Assembly (NCBI GenBank): GCA_018398765.1
Contig: JAHBMJ010001247.1
Span: 12,501 to 33,524, forward strand
DNA from: Chromera velia
Lineage: Eukaryota > Sar > Chromeraceae
Length of the DNA stretch: 21,024 nucleotides
Reading direction: 5' to 3'
Position numbers and translations under genes: made by a program. Within the stretch, counting starts at the first letter, position 1, and every line of letters begins with the position of its first letter. Below the pieces are notes generated by a model. It was not told the DNA's origin, ran no database searches, and saw only the letters and a program-made list of their open reading frames with translations. This document shows, piece after piece, positions 8,673 through 17,686 of this stretch.

Positions 8673-9012
8673 TGTAGAGACGGAGGAGGAAAGTGACAAA
8701 AAAGGGAGATAAGGCCAAAAAGGAAGACCGAAAAAGTGGTTTAAAAGAATGTACACAGAAAGAGAAGCAAAAAATATATCAGAGCGTTGCCAGGCTTGGG
8801 ATCTTTATGTTGTCAATGAGTCCACTGGCAGGCTTGGGGAGATTTGAAGTCCACTGGCAGACTTATATCTGTCATGATTCATAGAAGCGATAAATCAAAT
8901 AGAAGAGTATACGGAGGGGGCACAACAAAGAAAGCTAGAAAGAAAGACAACACAAACAGAACGTACAGAAGAGAGCAAAGAAAGGCTCAGTGTGTCCGGA
9001 TGAGGGGGTGAA
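8673..9012 (-). promoter_or_regulatory. LINE 5' leader with a short repeat motif
   Basis: This stretch lies between the right 133-bp direct repeat and the ORF1 ATG at 8672. AGTCCACTGGCAG(G/A)CTT occurs at 8819-8835 and 8848-8864 (spacing 29), and a related GCCAGGCTTGGG lies at about 8789-8800. LINE 5' UTRs carry an internal promoter and often tandem repeats, so such a role is likely but not shown. No coding frame is recognised. Confidence 0.4.
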
Positions 9013-9145
9013 TGAAGTATGGCTTGGGTTTAATTGGTAGGACCCATGCGACAGGCACCGCGCCGCCATAAGCCGCCGCACAATATCTCTGTATTAATAT
9101 TTGTGGAAGCTATATTTATGACATCCGTACACACTGTTGCATATG
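9013..9145 (+). repeat. 133-bp direct repeat, right copy
   Basis: Partner of 595-729 in the same orientation, about 8.4 kb away. Most differences are transitions. It abuts the inferred 5' end of the LINE. Confidence 0.8.
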
Positions 9146-9250
9146 TGTTATTTGATCAGGCTGAACAAGAAGTGTAGTGATCACTGATGGTTTGAGAAAC
9201 TACAAAGGAGATGACACTCTCTTTAGAGTTAGAACTTTACAATGAATCTT

Positions 9251-10122
9251 GTGTAGGCCATTAAAAAAACTCTAAATTTTATTAGGCGTTTTTCTTTCTT
9301 TTTTTTTTAGATTTTTTTTTTTTTTAGTTTTGATGTTGATGCCTAGGTTGATACTAGGGACCTAGTCTTTGCCCCCTATTCACTATAGCCTCTTCAAAAA
9401 CTTTAAGGACAATTATAAGACAATTAAAAGTAATTTAAGTAAATGAATTGATTAAATATGCTTTATTGATTGATCAACAAGTCTAAGCAGCAAAAAAAAT
9501 GAAACCATGTTCATTCAGAGAGCTTCGAACCGCAGTCTTCACTCTTGCGTGCTAAACCCTAGGTTGAGCTCCTACTGAACTATGTAATTGCAGGTTCTCA
9601 GTGACCTTCTCACTCTGAGAGCATCACTCATGGCATAATTAACATGAAAACAAAATTGCGATATTCGACCGCATTGCACAAACAGAAATTTACCTATTGC
9701 GCAAATTAAAAGGAGAGAAGGGAGAGGTGGAGTATTACAAATTAGCGTAAGTGCAGGCTGTTTTTAGTACTTCAGGCAAGAGGTTCACCGGTCCTGCCGC
9801 TCGTGATCTAAAATACAAAGATTAAACGGTCAAGTGTCTTCACGCCCCTCTATTTGAGTGCAGTGGCGAAACAGCAATATTTGGTCTGATGGTTGCAGAC
9901 AATGATGTGACTCGTTTTGAAAACATTCTTTGAGTTGCAGATATCTCTAACTTTAAGAAGATTTGGAGAAAGAAGATGATGATGCCAGCGCGGGCAACAA
10001 AGGCTTTGTAGGGGGGTGGGCAGACTCTGAGGTTCCTCTCAAAGTGGTTGAAGTGTTAGAAGAAGGCAACGCGCATATTCTATAACCATTCAAACAAGTT
10101 TAATCATACATATAATACTATA
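9251..10122 (-). repeat. Dispersed repeat R1, right copy (longer, inverted to 1-346)
   Basis: Read on the minus strand it starts at 10122 and runs through the block shared with 1-255 (10122-9890). It then has about 545 bases absent from the left copy, a poly-A stretch (9300-9335 on the plus strand as poly-T), AATAAA, and the AATGGCCTAC end near 9251. The unique middle contains a tRNA-like segment. On the plus strand both copies keep a decayed frame with NDVTRFENIL, KKIWRKKMMMPA and EVPLKV. I recognise no family. It could be a composite retroposed element. Confidence 0.7.
9511..9590 (-). other. tRNA-like segment (Pol III A and B boxes) inside R1
   Basis: On the minus strand TAGTTCAGTAGG (9582-9571) fits the Pol III A box and GGTTCGAAGCT (9531-9521) fits the B box. 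The boxes start 51 nt apart, longer than in a class I tRNA but possible with a long variable arm or in a SINE head. A D stem (GTTC/GAGC) can form. The T stem is poor and I could not draw a full acceptor or anticodon stem. It is more likely a decayed tRNA-derived SINE head than a working tRNA gene. Confidence 0.45.
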
Positions 10123-10197
10123 AATTTAAACATAAAAATTTTAAGTAAAAAACGTATGAAATAATGTAAAATATACTAGGAAATAGTAGAAGAAGTG

Positions 10198-10460
10198 AGT
10201 AATGGCTCAGGGTAGCGTGGACCTGGGGAGGTTAGGAGATGATATTAGGAGGACACATATAATTCACTACGTATATGTAGAAGCCTGTTCATGCAGATCA
10301 TGTTCAGAGAAGACATCACTTCATATAGATGCAGTCAGTCTAGTATCTGACCGACAGACAGACGTACACATGCATACATGCATATAATAGTGACTATGAT
10401 ACTAGTCACTCTGTCTATCTTTCCATCCATCTAGGATCGGCTGTCATGTAAGTTAATACT
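10198..10460 (-). repeat. 3' LTR of the Copia-type element
   Basis: It matches 17413-17686 along its whole length. On the plus strand it starts AGTAATGGCTC and ends AGTTAATACT. A purine-rich tract lies just inside it. Confidence 0.85.
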
Positions 10461-10472
10461 CACTCCCTCATA
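10461..10472 (-). promoter_or_regulatory. Polypurine tract of the Copia-type element
   Basis: The minus strand reads TGAGGGAGTG directly before the 3' LTR. This is the expected place for the plus-strand primer. Confidence 0.6.
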
Positions 10473-10501
10473 ATGGCAGACGATCATACAAATACACAAG
10501 T

Positions 10502-11089
10502 TCACATATATATCGAATCCCCAAACTTGATTGGCTTGGTGAGAGCATTCGCTGCCTGCACCTCACGAAGGACCCAAATTACTTTTGCTTTCACTTGCCT
10601 GCATTTTTGAATGCACCAGTCGAGCTGCTTCTGCATTCCAATGTCGGATTCAGCCATACCAGATCGGATCTGATTATAGAGCGGATTGCAGTCAATCAAG
10701 AACTCAACTGGCATATCTTTTTGAAGAGACCGACCAAACAAAATCAGACGGGAAGCTTTCTTTAGACATTCTTCCCATCCCACTGTCTTTGACGCAGTTA
10801 AACTCCCCGGCTTCTCTGTCGCACGCATTAACCAGGTCCTCCATGCAAACACATTGTAGAGCTGATCACCTACCTTCCATGCAAGGTCTACCAACAATGC
10901 AAGCCATGCATGTCTCTCTGAGTACCTTTCTCTTTGGAACGACGAATCTACGAAGAAGACCATCTTCAGCAGGCCAGAATGAGACAGTCTATGAAGATTC
11001 AAACCTTCAGGATCATTCTTAATTGCATTCAAAATGCAAACAGCGATATCCAGATAACGCTTTGTAGGTGTGTGTGTGTATTTAGACAA
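10502..11089 (-). pseudogene. Fossil Copia RNase H region
   Basis: A 195-residue frame lies at the 3' end of the element. It contains KRYLDIAVCILNAIK near the start, FVDSSF (the usual place of the first RNase H aspartate in Copia proteins), FLIDCNPLYNQI and, at the end, AANALTKP, matching the Copia A-D-x-L-T-K signature. In the family, RNase H removes RNA from the RNA:DNA hybrid during reverse transcription. Confidence 0.75.
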
Positions 11090-11840
11090 GACATCATACC
11101 AGACACGCCGGAATGGAGACAGCCTCCCTCCCTATCCTAGGCATCCAACCACCGTCGCATACACTTCCTTGAGAGACATGTCAGACACTTCGTCTTCCTT
11201 CAACTCAAGATCTTTCTCTGTACATGAAGAAGTTGCCCCCACCCCCTTTCGTGAAATCTTGAATTCATGAAATAACTTCTCAGTGTCCACCCTCTAAAGA
11301 TAGGAAGTCATGGACACCTTACATTCATGTTTATTCCCTTGAAAATCCATGCCTGAATACTTGAAATAATATGAACGCATATCAAGCTTTCTGATCTTTC
11401 CAAATTCTATTTCACCCTACAGGTGATAAATCAACAAATCAATCGACTCAAACCTAATCATGCCAAACATATCATTGATCCAATTTACGAGCACATTCTT
11501 CTTCTCATCAAGTGTAATACCCAATTCCACTCTCATGAACCCCGCCCTCCTAGCTGCCCCGACCTACTTGTTATCAAACAGCTTCGAGGATATGGGCATT
11601 CCGTAGAGCCCCTGCTTCACCTCACGGATCTGTCCAGGTCTCAGGTTTCTTGCGTACCTCTTGATTCTCTCCCACTTCTCGGGCTTCATCTCAGGGTAGG
11701 GACACAGTGTCACGTTTAGAATGGAAGGCATCCATTCTGGCATGCAGGCATACATCCTCTCTGCATTGTTATCGTCTGACTGCAGAAAAGCACCCTTTAC
11801 ATCACCGACAAAGAACTGCAGTGAGTGAGCCAGAGCCTAA
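11090..11840 (-). pseudogene. Fossil Copia reverse transcriptase region
   Basis: The minus strand keeps DVKGAFLQSD (Copia motif A) near 11800, MYACMPEW, corresponding to the usual YMxQPxGF block, and VKQGLYGMPISSKLFDNK, matching the Copia L-Y-G-L-K-Q block (about 11620-11564). The rest toward RNase H is decayed. Order and spacing to RNase H fit Copia, not Gypsy. Confidence 0.75.
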
Positions 11841-13500
11841 ATGACGCAAAGAAAAATCAGGGCAGGGAGAGGGGTACCTGTGAAGGTATCAATTTTTCTT
11901 TTATCTCTGAACCCCTTGGCAAAGCATCGCGCCTTAGCCACCCTCTTCTTCGACTTGGGAAGAGAGTATCTGCGAGACACGCCCCCGTTTGGCCCTACTG
12001 GAGGCTTTGTTTCCTTTTCCCCTTTTCTTTTCTCCTCTTCCTTTTCCTTTCATGTCAATCTCCATCCTAGACCCATCACTGTCTTCACTTTCCCTCGGGG
12101 AACCTCACCACCAAACACCTCCTGCCCACAGATGTTCTGCAACCACTCATCTCTCATTGCCTCATCAAACTCTCCCACTTTCACTCCATCTTCCTTCGCA
12201 AGAATCTGTGTGGACCCCTTCTTGAAGTCAAAGGCTGCCAACGCTGCCTCTTCACCTGAGACGACAGACTCTCTTTCAACATGCTCCCCCCCCTCCCCCA
12301 CATCAGAGTTACGGAAGAGGTTGGAGCCAAAAAGAGAATCATCTAGGGGAATTCCATCTAGATGGAGTTTTTCAGGAGAAGAAACGGCTGCTGCTTCTAC
12401 TGGCTGCAAGCCTGCTGCTTCACCCCCTTGCATTGGGGTAAGAGGAGCAACACTGATTGGAGGGAGACCTCCTGTGATCTGAGCTTCGATCTGAGGAGGC
12501 AAACGGCCATCAATGAAATCGAAGTACTTCAGCACTAAGTCTTACTGCTTGCTGATGGATCTGGGTGCAATGCGTTCAGGCCTCTACTTCCCACTCCCAT
12601 CTCCTTCTGGCTGCAGCCATGCTGCTGGGAAGGACTTCCAATGAGACTTTCCTATCTGTATCATCACCAAACGACACCCGTTTACTTCTACGAGGAGGCT
12701 GGACCGGGTGTACTTGTGCTGGCCTAGTATGCTGGCTCTCGTGCTGAGAACCATTCTCTGGTTGCACAATCACCCCATGGTCTTCTCCACCACCTCCCGC
12801 TCCTTCAGCTCCATCTTCAGCTCCAACTTCAGCTCCATCTTCAGCTCCAACTCCTGCCCCCCCTCTCCCCTCTCCCCCACTGCTCCAGCTGCCACCTGAT
12901 TGGAGTTGCCACCTGCGGGGTAGGAAGAAGGAGAAACGGAGGGTTCCATGACTGCTGAAGGGGGAAGAACACCCTGCTGAGAACGTAAGGCACCCTTGGA
13001 AGGAACGTCATAGATCCTTCGCACCATATGCCAACCTATAAGGGGACTGTCACGCAACGGTTCTAGTAGGAGGAAGGGGTAATACGACAGCGACTGGATG
13101 CTGCCGGTCTTCTCATTGTAGTAGAGGACTACTGTGACTCGGGGGGACCACTGGTAGAGAAACATCACCACTAGCATCACCAGCTTTCCTGGGAAGGAGA
13201 GATCTTTCTTCCCATGCGGCAGTACTGTCCAATCACCCAACCGCATGGAGTCACGGTCGGGTTTCTTTCCCGTCCCCCTCTCCAGGGGACTCTTTCTATC
13301 AACCGAGCTGACGATCTTATTGTTCTCAATCGCCACTGCACGGCAGACCTCATAGGCAAACTTATGAGGAATAGGAATCCCCCACCTACCCCTCTCCGTC
13401 GGCACGAGGTATCGGCTGAGGACCGTGCATACTTGGTTGTACTTGGTTGCAGTGTGTGTGAATTAGCCTCTCAACAAACCCTAAAATCCCCTTAATCTCC
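11841..13500 (-). pseudogene. Fossil integrase C-terminal and linker region
   Basis: Minus-strand frames at 13405-12770 and 12535-12050 carry a post-core integrase region ([16 protein letters not shown] and a WTVLPHGKK block). It is followed by an acidic, low-complexity linker with an alternating LELKME repeat at about 12870-12790. Copia elements have a long variable linker between integrase and RT. It is identified by position and frame continuity rather than by a strong motif. Confidence 0.55.
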
Positions 13501-13560
13501 ATGACTAGGCTCCGTGAGGATAGGTGGGGAAAAAGATCGGCAGAGTTGCATAAAGGGGCC

Positions 13561-14010
13561 TCACCTCACCTCTGGGGCTCCGTCAGTCAGGATCTTCTTC
13601 GGCACCACCCCGTAGAACTCGATCCACTCCATGAGTGAATTAGCCGCGTCCCGACACCCATGCATGGGGGAGTTAAAACGTCTACTGCTGTGAAGGTCAA
13701 CGAAGAGATTCCTGCAGGGAAAACCCATTCTCTCTGCGGCTTCGTCTTCTGGGAACCAAGTGTCGAGATAGACCTCATCCCCAAATTTTTTGACGCTCCC
13801 TCTCCGACTCTTCCTACCCGTCGCTGCCCGCAGCGATTTCTGTACTGCCTGCTTCTGCTGGCACATCCTGCATGTCCAGCAAATCTCCTCTGCCATCGAG
13901 AGTTAGAAGACGTGGTACCTCGCATCCTCGAGAGTGAGCCGGAATCCCTCTGCCCCCGAGTGAATCCCGAGACGCTCATGATGGACACGCGCCTCCTCGA
14001 TGTTCTCCAC
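13561..14010 (-). pseudogene. Fossil integrase zinc-binding and catalytic core region
   Basis: The minus strand has a His pair (HERLGIHSG) near 13980 and CWTCRMC downstream, fitting the HHCC zinc-binding domain. VYLDTWF and KILTDGAPEV fit the first and second aspartates of the D-D-E core. In the family this enzyme joins the cDNA ends to host DNA. The neighbours are protease upstream and the integrase tail downstream. Confidence 0.75.
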
Positions 14011-14512
14011 CCATTACACTCAGAGCTTGCTGCCTATCTTCCCCACCTACAAACCGGTCTGCGCCGTTCAGAGGGAGACGGAAAGACGGAATGCGAGAAC
14101 AGCACACCCCATCAGGGGCATCAGCGACAACACGACGTAACACTTCCCGCACATCGAAAATTTTAAACCATGACGGGGTCTCACCTGATCTGTCGAGCGC
14201 GCTTCGACCGTTCCATGTGATCAAATGCGGAACATCGTCATCTGTGAAGTTGACAAGTGTTAAGAAGTGCCGATCCGATGCGTCCTGCATAGCAATGGAC
14301 CCCCACCCATTCATATTGATTATCACATGCTGGCCCATCTCGGCACCAGTGCTGTCGCGCTTTGCAACCCCAATCTGAGCACTGTACGTCCACTCCCAGA
14401 CGTAAACTCCTGCTTTCCTGGCTGCTGCTCTGTTCACCAGTGGACGGTCTGTTCCAGTGTCGACCATCGCTCTGCTAACATCATGCCTGCAGTTGGAGCA
14501 CTATATGGCGAC
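14011..14512 (-). pseudogene. Fossil aspartic protease region
   Basis: A minus-strand frame with MVDTGTDRPLVN supplies the retropepsin D-T/S-G active-site motif at about 14467-14430, just after the gag zinc knuckle. In the family it cleaves the Gag-Pol polyprotein. The segment toward integrase is weakly recognisable. Confidence 0.7.
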
Positions 14513-15354
14513 TGTGCAGGCGTTGCCTGTGAATGGGAACTCTGAGAATAATTCTTCATCGACGATAGATTCTACTAGGTAGTTGGCACGCTGGTTGTTC
14601 TTTCCCCTATTCCTGCCCATCTCTTTACTCCCACCTGCGCCCTTACCACCGGCTTTGCAGTCTCTTTTGCATTTCTTGCATCGGCACGTTGCTTTCCAAT
14701 GACCTTTGTTTCTACAACAATCGCACAGCTTTTCGTGCGATTTGCACGTGTCAGGATTGCACCCTGTGATTCCACACCGCCAGCACTTCCTACCTCCTTT
14801 GGATGACTACTGCTGGGATTGTCTGGAGTTCCTTCTACTGTTGCTGGGAGCAGGCTTGGTTCTCCTGACCTGGTCTCTTCTGCGGTTTCCTCCACCACCC
14901 ATGAATGCAGCGATTTCCTCCTTAATCACTGCGCGCACATCTTTTGGGGTGGCTCTCTAGGGGAAGTTTGTCTTTGGCGCAGCCTCATCACCTTTAGTTG
15001 TCTTGCACATCTCCGTCAGTTTCTGGATGATGATATTGGGATCTTTTTGTTGTACAGAGGTCAGTGAAACGGTCTATACGTCCTGTACCTTTTCAAATAC
15101 TGAGTCTATCAGTGTCTCTACCATCTTCTTCTGTAGGACTTCCCCGTTCAAGGCTTCATGGCTTACAAGGAGGTTCCTGTAGTCATTGATGATCTCAATC
15201 CCACGACCCTTCCTCTTTGTGGCAAATGTTTCCTATTCTTTCTCAACATCCTCCTTCTGTTTTTCATCATCTTCCTCTCTTGAGTTCTTCAGTGCCTCTT
15301 TGAGCGCCTTTTGGTAGGTGTCGAATTTGTATTTTCTATGTGCGTCATCATATT
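14513..15354 (-). pseudogene. Fossil gag region with CCHC zinc knuckle (main part)
   Basis: A minus-strand frame near 14800-14690 carries CDCCRNKGHWKATC, a perfect C-x2-C-x4-H-x4-C knuckle, preceded by CWRCGITGC and followed by a Lys/Gly-rich tail. Upstream (15350-14950) are Lys/Glu-rich stretches typical of gag. The nested element interrupts this region at 15355. The remainder of gag lies at 17119-17374. Confidence 0.7.
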
Positions 15355-15739
15355 AGTAAACGTTTCAACGATCTAGGAGCTTTTGAGCCGTCGAACTTTA
15401 TTGATCAGCTTTCTCTATATTACCACATGCCTGGCAAACTCTTTGATCCACCCATAGTCTGTCTACGTATTCATATTATGGTGCTGTTTGTCTGTTTTTC
15501 TTCTTGCTATACAACTCAAAGAGGATCGCACCGTTTCTCATGGAGACGATCGTGCCTACTTTAAGCACGATTGCATGCAGATCAATCAATTGCCCAGCCA
15601 CGCGCACCGCCGGCTTTGTGGCTATTCGCGGCTAGCGGCATGACGTGGGCGAGCCGCTCGACTCTCACTGCGTGCGACATCGTCAATTAACAATGTCATA
15701 CTATGACGTAACCATGCCCTGCTTTCACACCAACTCACT
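15355..15739 (-). repeat. 3' LTR of the nested element
   Basis: It matches 16736-17114. On the plus strand it starts AGTAAACGTTTC and ends CAACTCACT. The polypurine tract sits just inside (15740-15750). Confidence 0.85.
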
Positions 15740-15750
15740 CCCCCCTTTCG
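15740..15750 (-). promoter_or_regulatory. Polypurine tract of the nested element
   Basis: The minus strand reads CGAAAGGGGGG directly upstream of the 3' LTR, the plus-strand primer position in LTR elements. Confidence 0.75.
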
Positions 15751-15829
15751 TCAAAACAAAGACTCTATCAAAGTGAAGACGAATTCAACAGAGTCAGTCA
15801 GACTGAACTGTTTTCTTTCCTTTCTTTCT

Positions 15830-16115
15830 TTGCAACCATAAGCCAGCTAGCTAGACTGCTTGCAATCATACAAGATTCTGCCTGCTCTGCAACTATGAGC
15901 CCCTGCACCCACAATCACATCAAGCCTCGCAACTTCAAGCCCCAACACTTGAAATCACTCTTTCTTTACTTGCAACCCTAAGCCCTTCTTCACTTGCGAT
16001 CACAACTTAAGCCTTTTTTTTTACTTGCAACCCTAAGCCCTTTTCTCACTTGCGATCACAACCTAAGGCTTCTCCTGTTTCAACTACAACCCCCTTTCAA
16101 GTGCGATCCAAACAG
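15830..16115 (+). repeat. Degenerate tandem repeats in the nested element
   Basis: Two good copies of a ~55-bp unit start near 15968 and 16023. Each holds ACTTGCAACCCTAAGCCC and CACTTGCGATCACAAC. Weaker copies lie on both sides (TTTGCAACCATAAGCC at about 15830, AACTATGAGCCC at about 15890, AAGTGCGATCCAAAC at about 16098). I see no frame. Confidence 0.65.
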
Positions 16116-16718
16116 CCTTTCATTTCAGTCTGCACCCTTCACTGAGTTATACTCTTTTCTAGACTCTTTTCCTTTTCTCTTCTCTCTCTCCAACAGTTTT
16201 GCACTATGCCCTCCTCTCTCTGAGAGACCCTTTCATTTTCTTTCTTTCCTCTAACTTTCTGTCTGCCTGCAATTTCAAACAAAAAGCCTTCCCCTTCATT
16301 TGCTTTGCCTTCTTCTCTCTTCTTGCAATGAAGTCTGCCCATACGAGCCTTGCCACCGCTCGCCACGCATAAATTGGCATACACACTCTCACCAGCAGCT
16401 TTCCATCAGCTTGCTCTCCATTTAAAGGACCCAGTCTCCTCCTCACAACCTTACTTTTCATCCAAGCAGTCATCTCCGGCTCTGCAGTGCTACCGAAAGA
16501 GGCATTATGTCACCAGTTCTATGAAGCCCAGAATCTTCAGGAAGAAGAGACGCCGTCTCCCAGTCAAGAAGCAGAACAAAGAGACTCAAGACGACAGGTC
16601 GGAGGCAGAAGAGAACTGACAGCGAAATAACTGCTTGCGCATCATGCTGGCTGCCTTGTCCATCAGCTCCCACCAAGGCTCTTAACCTTGGAAGAAGGTT
16701 TTTAATGCTACATCGTCA

Positions 16719-16736
16719 TCCCGATTGAGGGCGCCA
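16719..16736 (-). promoter_or_regulatory. tRNA primer-binding site of the nested element
   Basis: The minus strand reads TGGCGCCCTCAATCGGGA at the inner edge of the 5' LTR, complementary to a tRNA 3' end (acceptor plus CCA). The primer tRNA would have acceptor 5' strand GCCCTCA. The T of TGG is also the last LTR base. Confidence 0.75.
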
Positions 16737-17114
16737 GTAAACGTTTCAATGATCTAGGAGCTTTTGAGCCGTCGAACTCTATCGATCAGCTTTCCCTATA
16801 TCACCACATGCCTAGCAAACTCTTTGATCCACCCATAGTCTGCCTACATATTCATATTGTGGTGTTGTTTGTCTGTTTCTCTTCTAGCTATGCAACTCAA
16901 AGAGGATCGCACCGTTTCTCATGGAGACGATCGTGCCTACTTTAAGTACGACTGCATGCAGATCAAACAATTGCCCAGCCACGCGCACCGCCGGTGTTGT
17001 GGCCACTCGCGGCCAGCGGCATAACATGGGCGAGCCGCTCGACTCTCACTGTATGCGACATCGTCAATTAACATACTATGACGCAACCATGCCTTGCTTT
17101 CACAACAACTCACT
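16736..17114 (-). repeat. 5' LTR of the nested element
   Basis: It matches 15355-15739 with roughly 27 differences, about four-fifths of them transitions. Confidence 0.85.
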
Positions 17115-17118
17115 TATT

Positions 17119-17374
17119 TGCCCTTCTTCCGCTTCTGGAAGACAGTGTTGATCACCACTCTGACTCTGGGATGACCTTGTGTTGACCGATATGTCTCAGA
17201 CTGGTCACAGATCCACCTGTCAAGTTTATCGCCATCTATATCGACTTTTCTATCGAGGATGGACAAATGCCTATCTGCTTAGGCGACAAAGGTGTTGACT
17301 TCATTAACACTGAGTTCTTAGGTTCTCTTATCGACGAGAAGGGCAAAGACGAGCTTTTCTTCTGTTGTACTCAT
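17119..17374 (-). pseudogene. Fossil gag N-terminal region
   Basis: It starts at a minus-strand ATG at 17374 (MSTTEEKLVFALLVDK), 38 bases inside the 5' LTR, and runs to the insertion point of the nested element. It is decayed. Its position and its continuation beyond the nested element support its being the gag start. Confidence 0.55.
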
Positions 17375-17412
17375 CTTGTCTGTAAGTATCGCTGCTCTCG
17401 CTAGCGTCTATC

Positions 17413-17686
17413 AGTAATGGCTCAAGGTAACGCGGACCTGGGGAGGCTAGAAGATGATATTAGGAGGACATACATTTACTACGTGCATGTAGAAGTCTGT
17501 TCATGCAGGTCGTGTTCAAGGAAGACATCACTTTACACAGATGCAGTCAGTCTAGTGTTTGACCGACAGACAGACGTGCACGTGCATATATACATGTAAT
17601 AGTGACTATGAATCTCAGTCTGTGATACTAATCACTCTGTCCATCTTTCCATCCATCTAGGATCGGCTGTCATGCAAGTTACTACT
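17413..17686 (-). repeat. 5' LTR of the Copia-type element
   Basis: It matches 10198-10460 and carries about 10 extra bases near 17610-17630. Its outer end is AGTTACTACT on the plus strand, followed by AAGTG. Just inside, I found no TGG-type primer-binding site. Copia relatives may use a half-tRNA primer, so this is not decisive. Confidence 0.85.

Larger units (their letters stand above)
730..9012 (-). mobile_element. LINE (non-LTR retrotransposon), broken, interrupted by a hAT-like element and simple repeats
   Basis: The minus strand carries, in order, a short leader (about 9012-8673), ORF1 starting at 8672, a long low-complexity middle, a LINE-type reverse transcriptase (about 2964-1620), an ORF2 C-terminal region ending at 908, a 3' UTR with hairpins and a CAT-repeat tail. 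The limits are inferred from the flanking 133-bp direct repeats and the tail, and the interval fits between them almost exactly. Without the 881 bases of hAT element plus duplicated target, the element is about 7.4 kb, some of it expanded simple repeat. It is not functional: ORF2 needs several frame changes and motif C reads YADN instead of YADD/FADD. The clade is not resolved. I found no apurinic-type or restriction-like endonuclease motif. Confidence 0.75.
15355..17114 (-). mobile_element. Small non-autonomous LTR retrotransposon (TRIM/LARD-like), nested in the Copia gag
   Basis: It is 1760 bp long, with LTRs at 15355-15739 and 16736-17114, a 4-bp target duplication TATT (15351-15354 and 17115-17118), a primer-binding site and a polypurine tract. 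The ~1.0-kb internal domain shows no gag or pol. It is C/T-rich on the plus strand and partly made of degenerate tandem repeats. The LTRs differ at roughly 7% by eye, mostly transitions, so it is younger than its host element. All cis-acting parts look present, and an outside element would have supplied the proteins. Confidence 0.85.
10198..17686 (-). mobile_element. Copia-type LTR retrotransposon, broken, with a second LTR element nested in it
   Basis: A complete but fossil element. It has LTRs at both ends, the 5-bp target duplication AAGTG (10193-10197 and 17687-17691), and gag, protease, integrase, RT and RNase H regions in Pseudoviridae (Ty1/Copia) order on the minus strand. It spans 7489 bases, or about 5.7 kb without the nested insertion. 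The LTRs differ at roughly one base in nine, so it is old. The coding region is broken many times, on the order of ten or more. The LTR termini are AGTA...TACT rather than TG...CA. The family is Copia-like; no closer clade is claimed. Confidence 0.85.

Noticed and set aside
15355-17114. Tandem duplication of ~385 bases rather than an LTR element
   Set aside because: The primer-binding site, polypurine tract and target duplication at the exact borders fit an LTR element.
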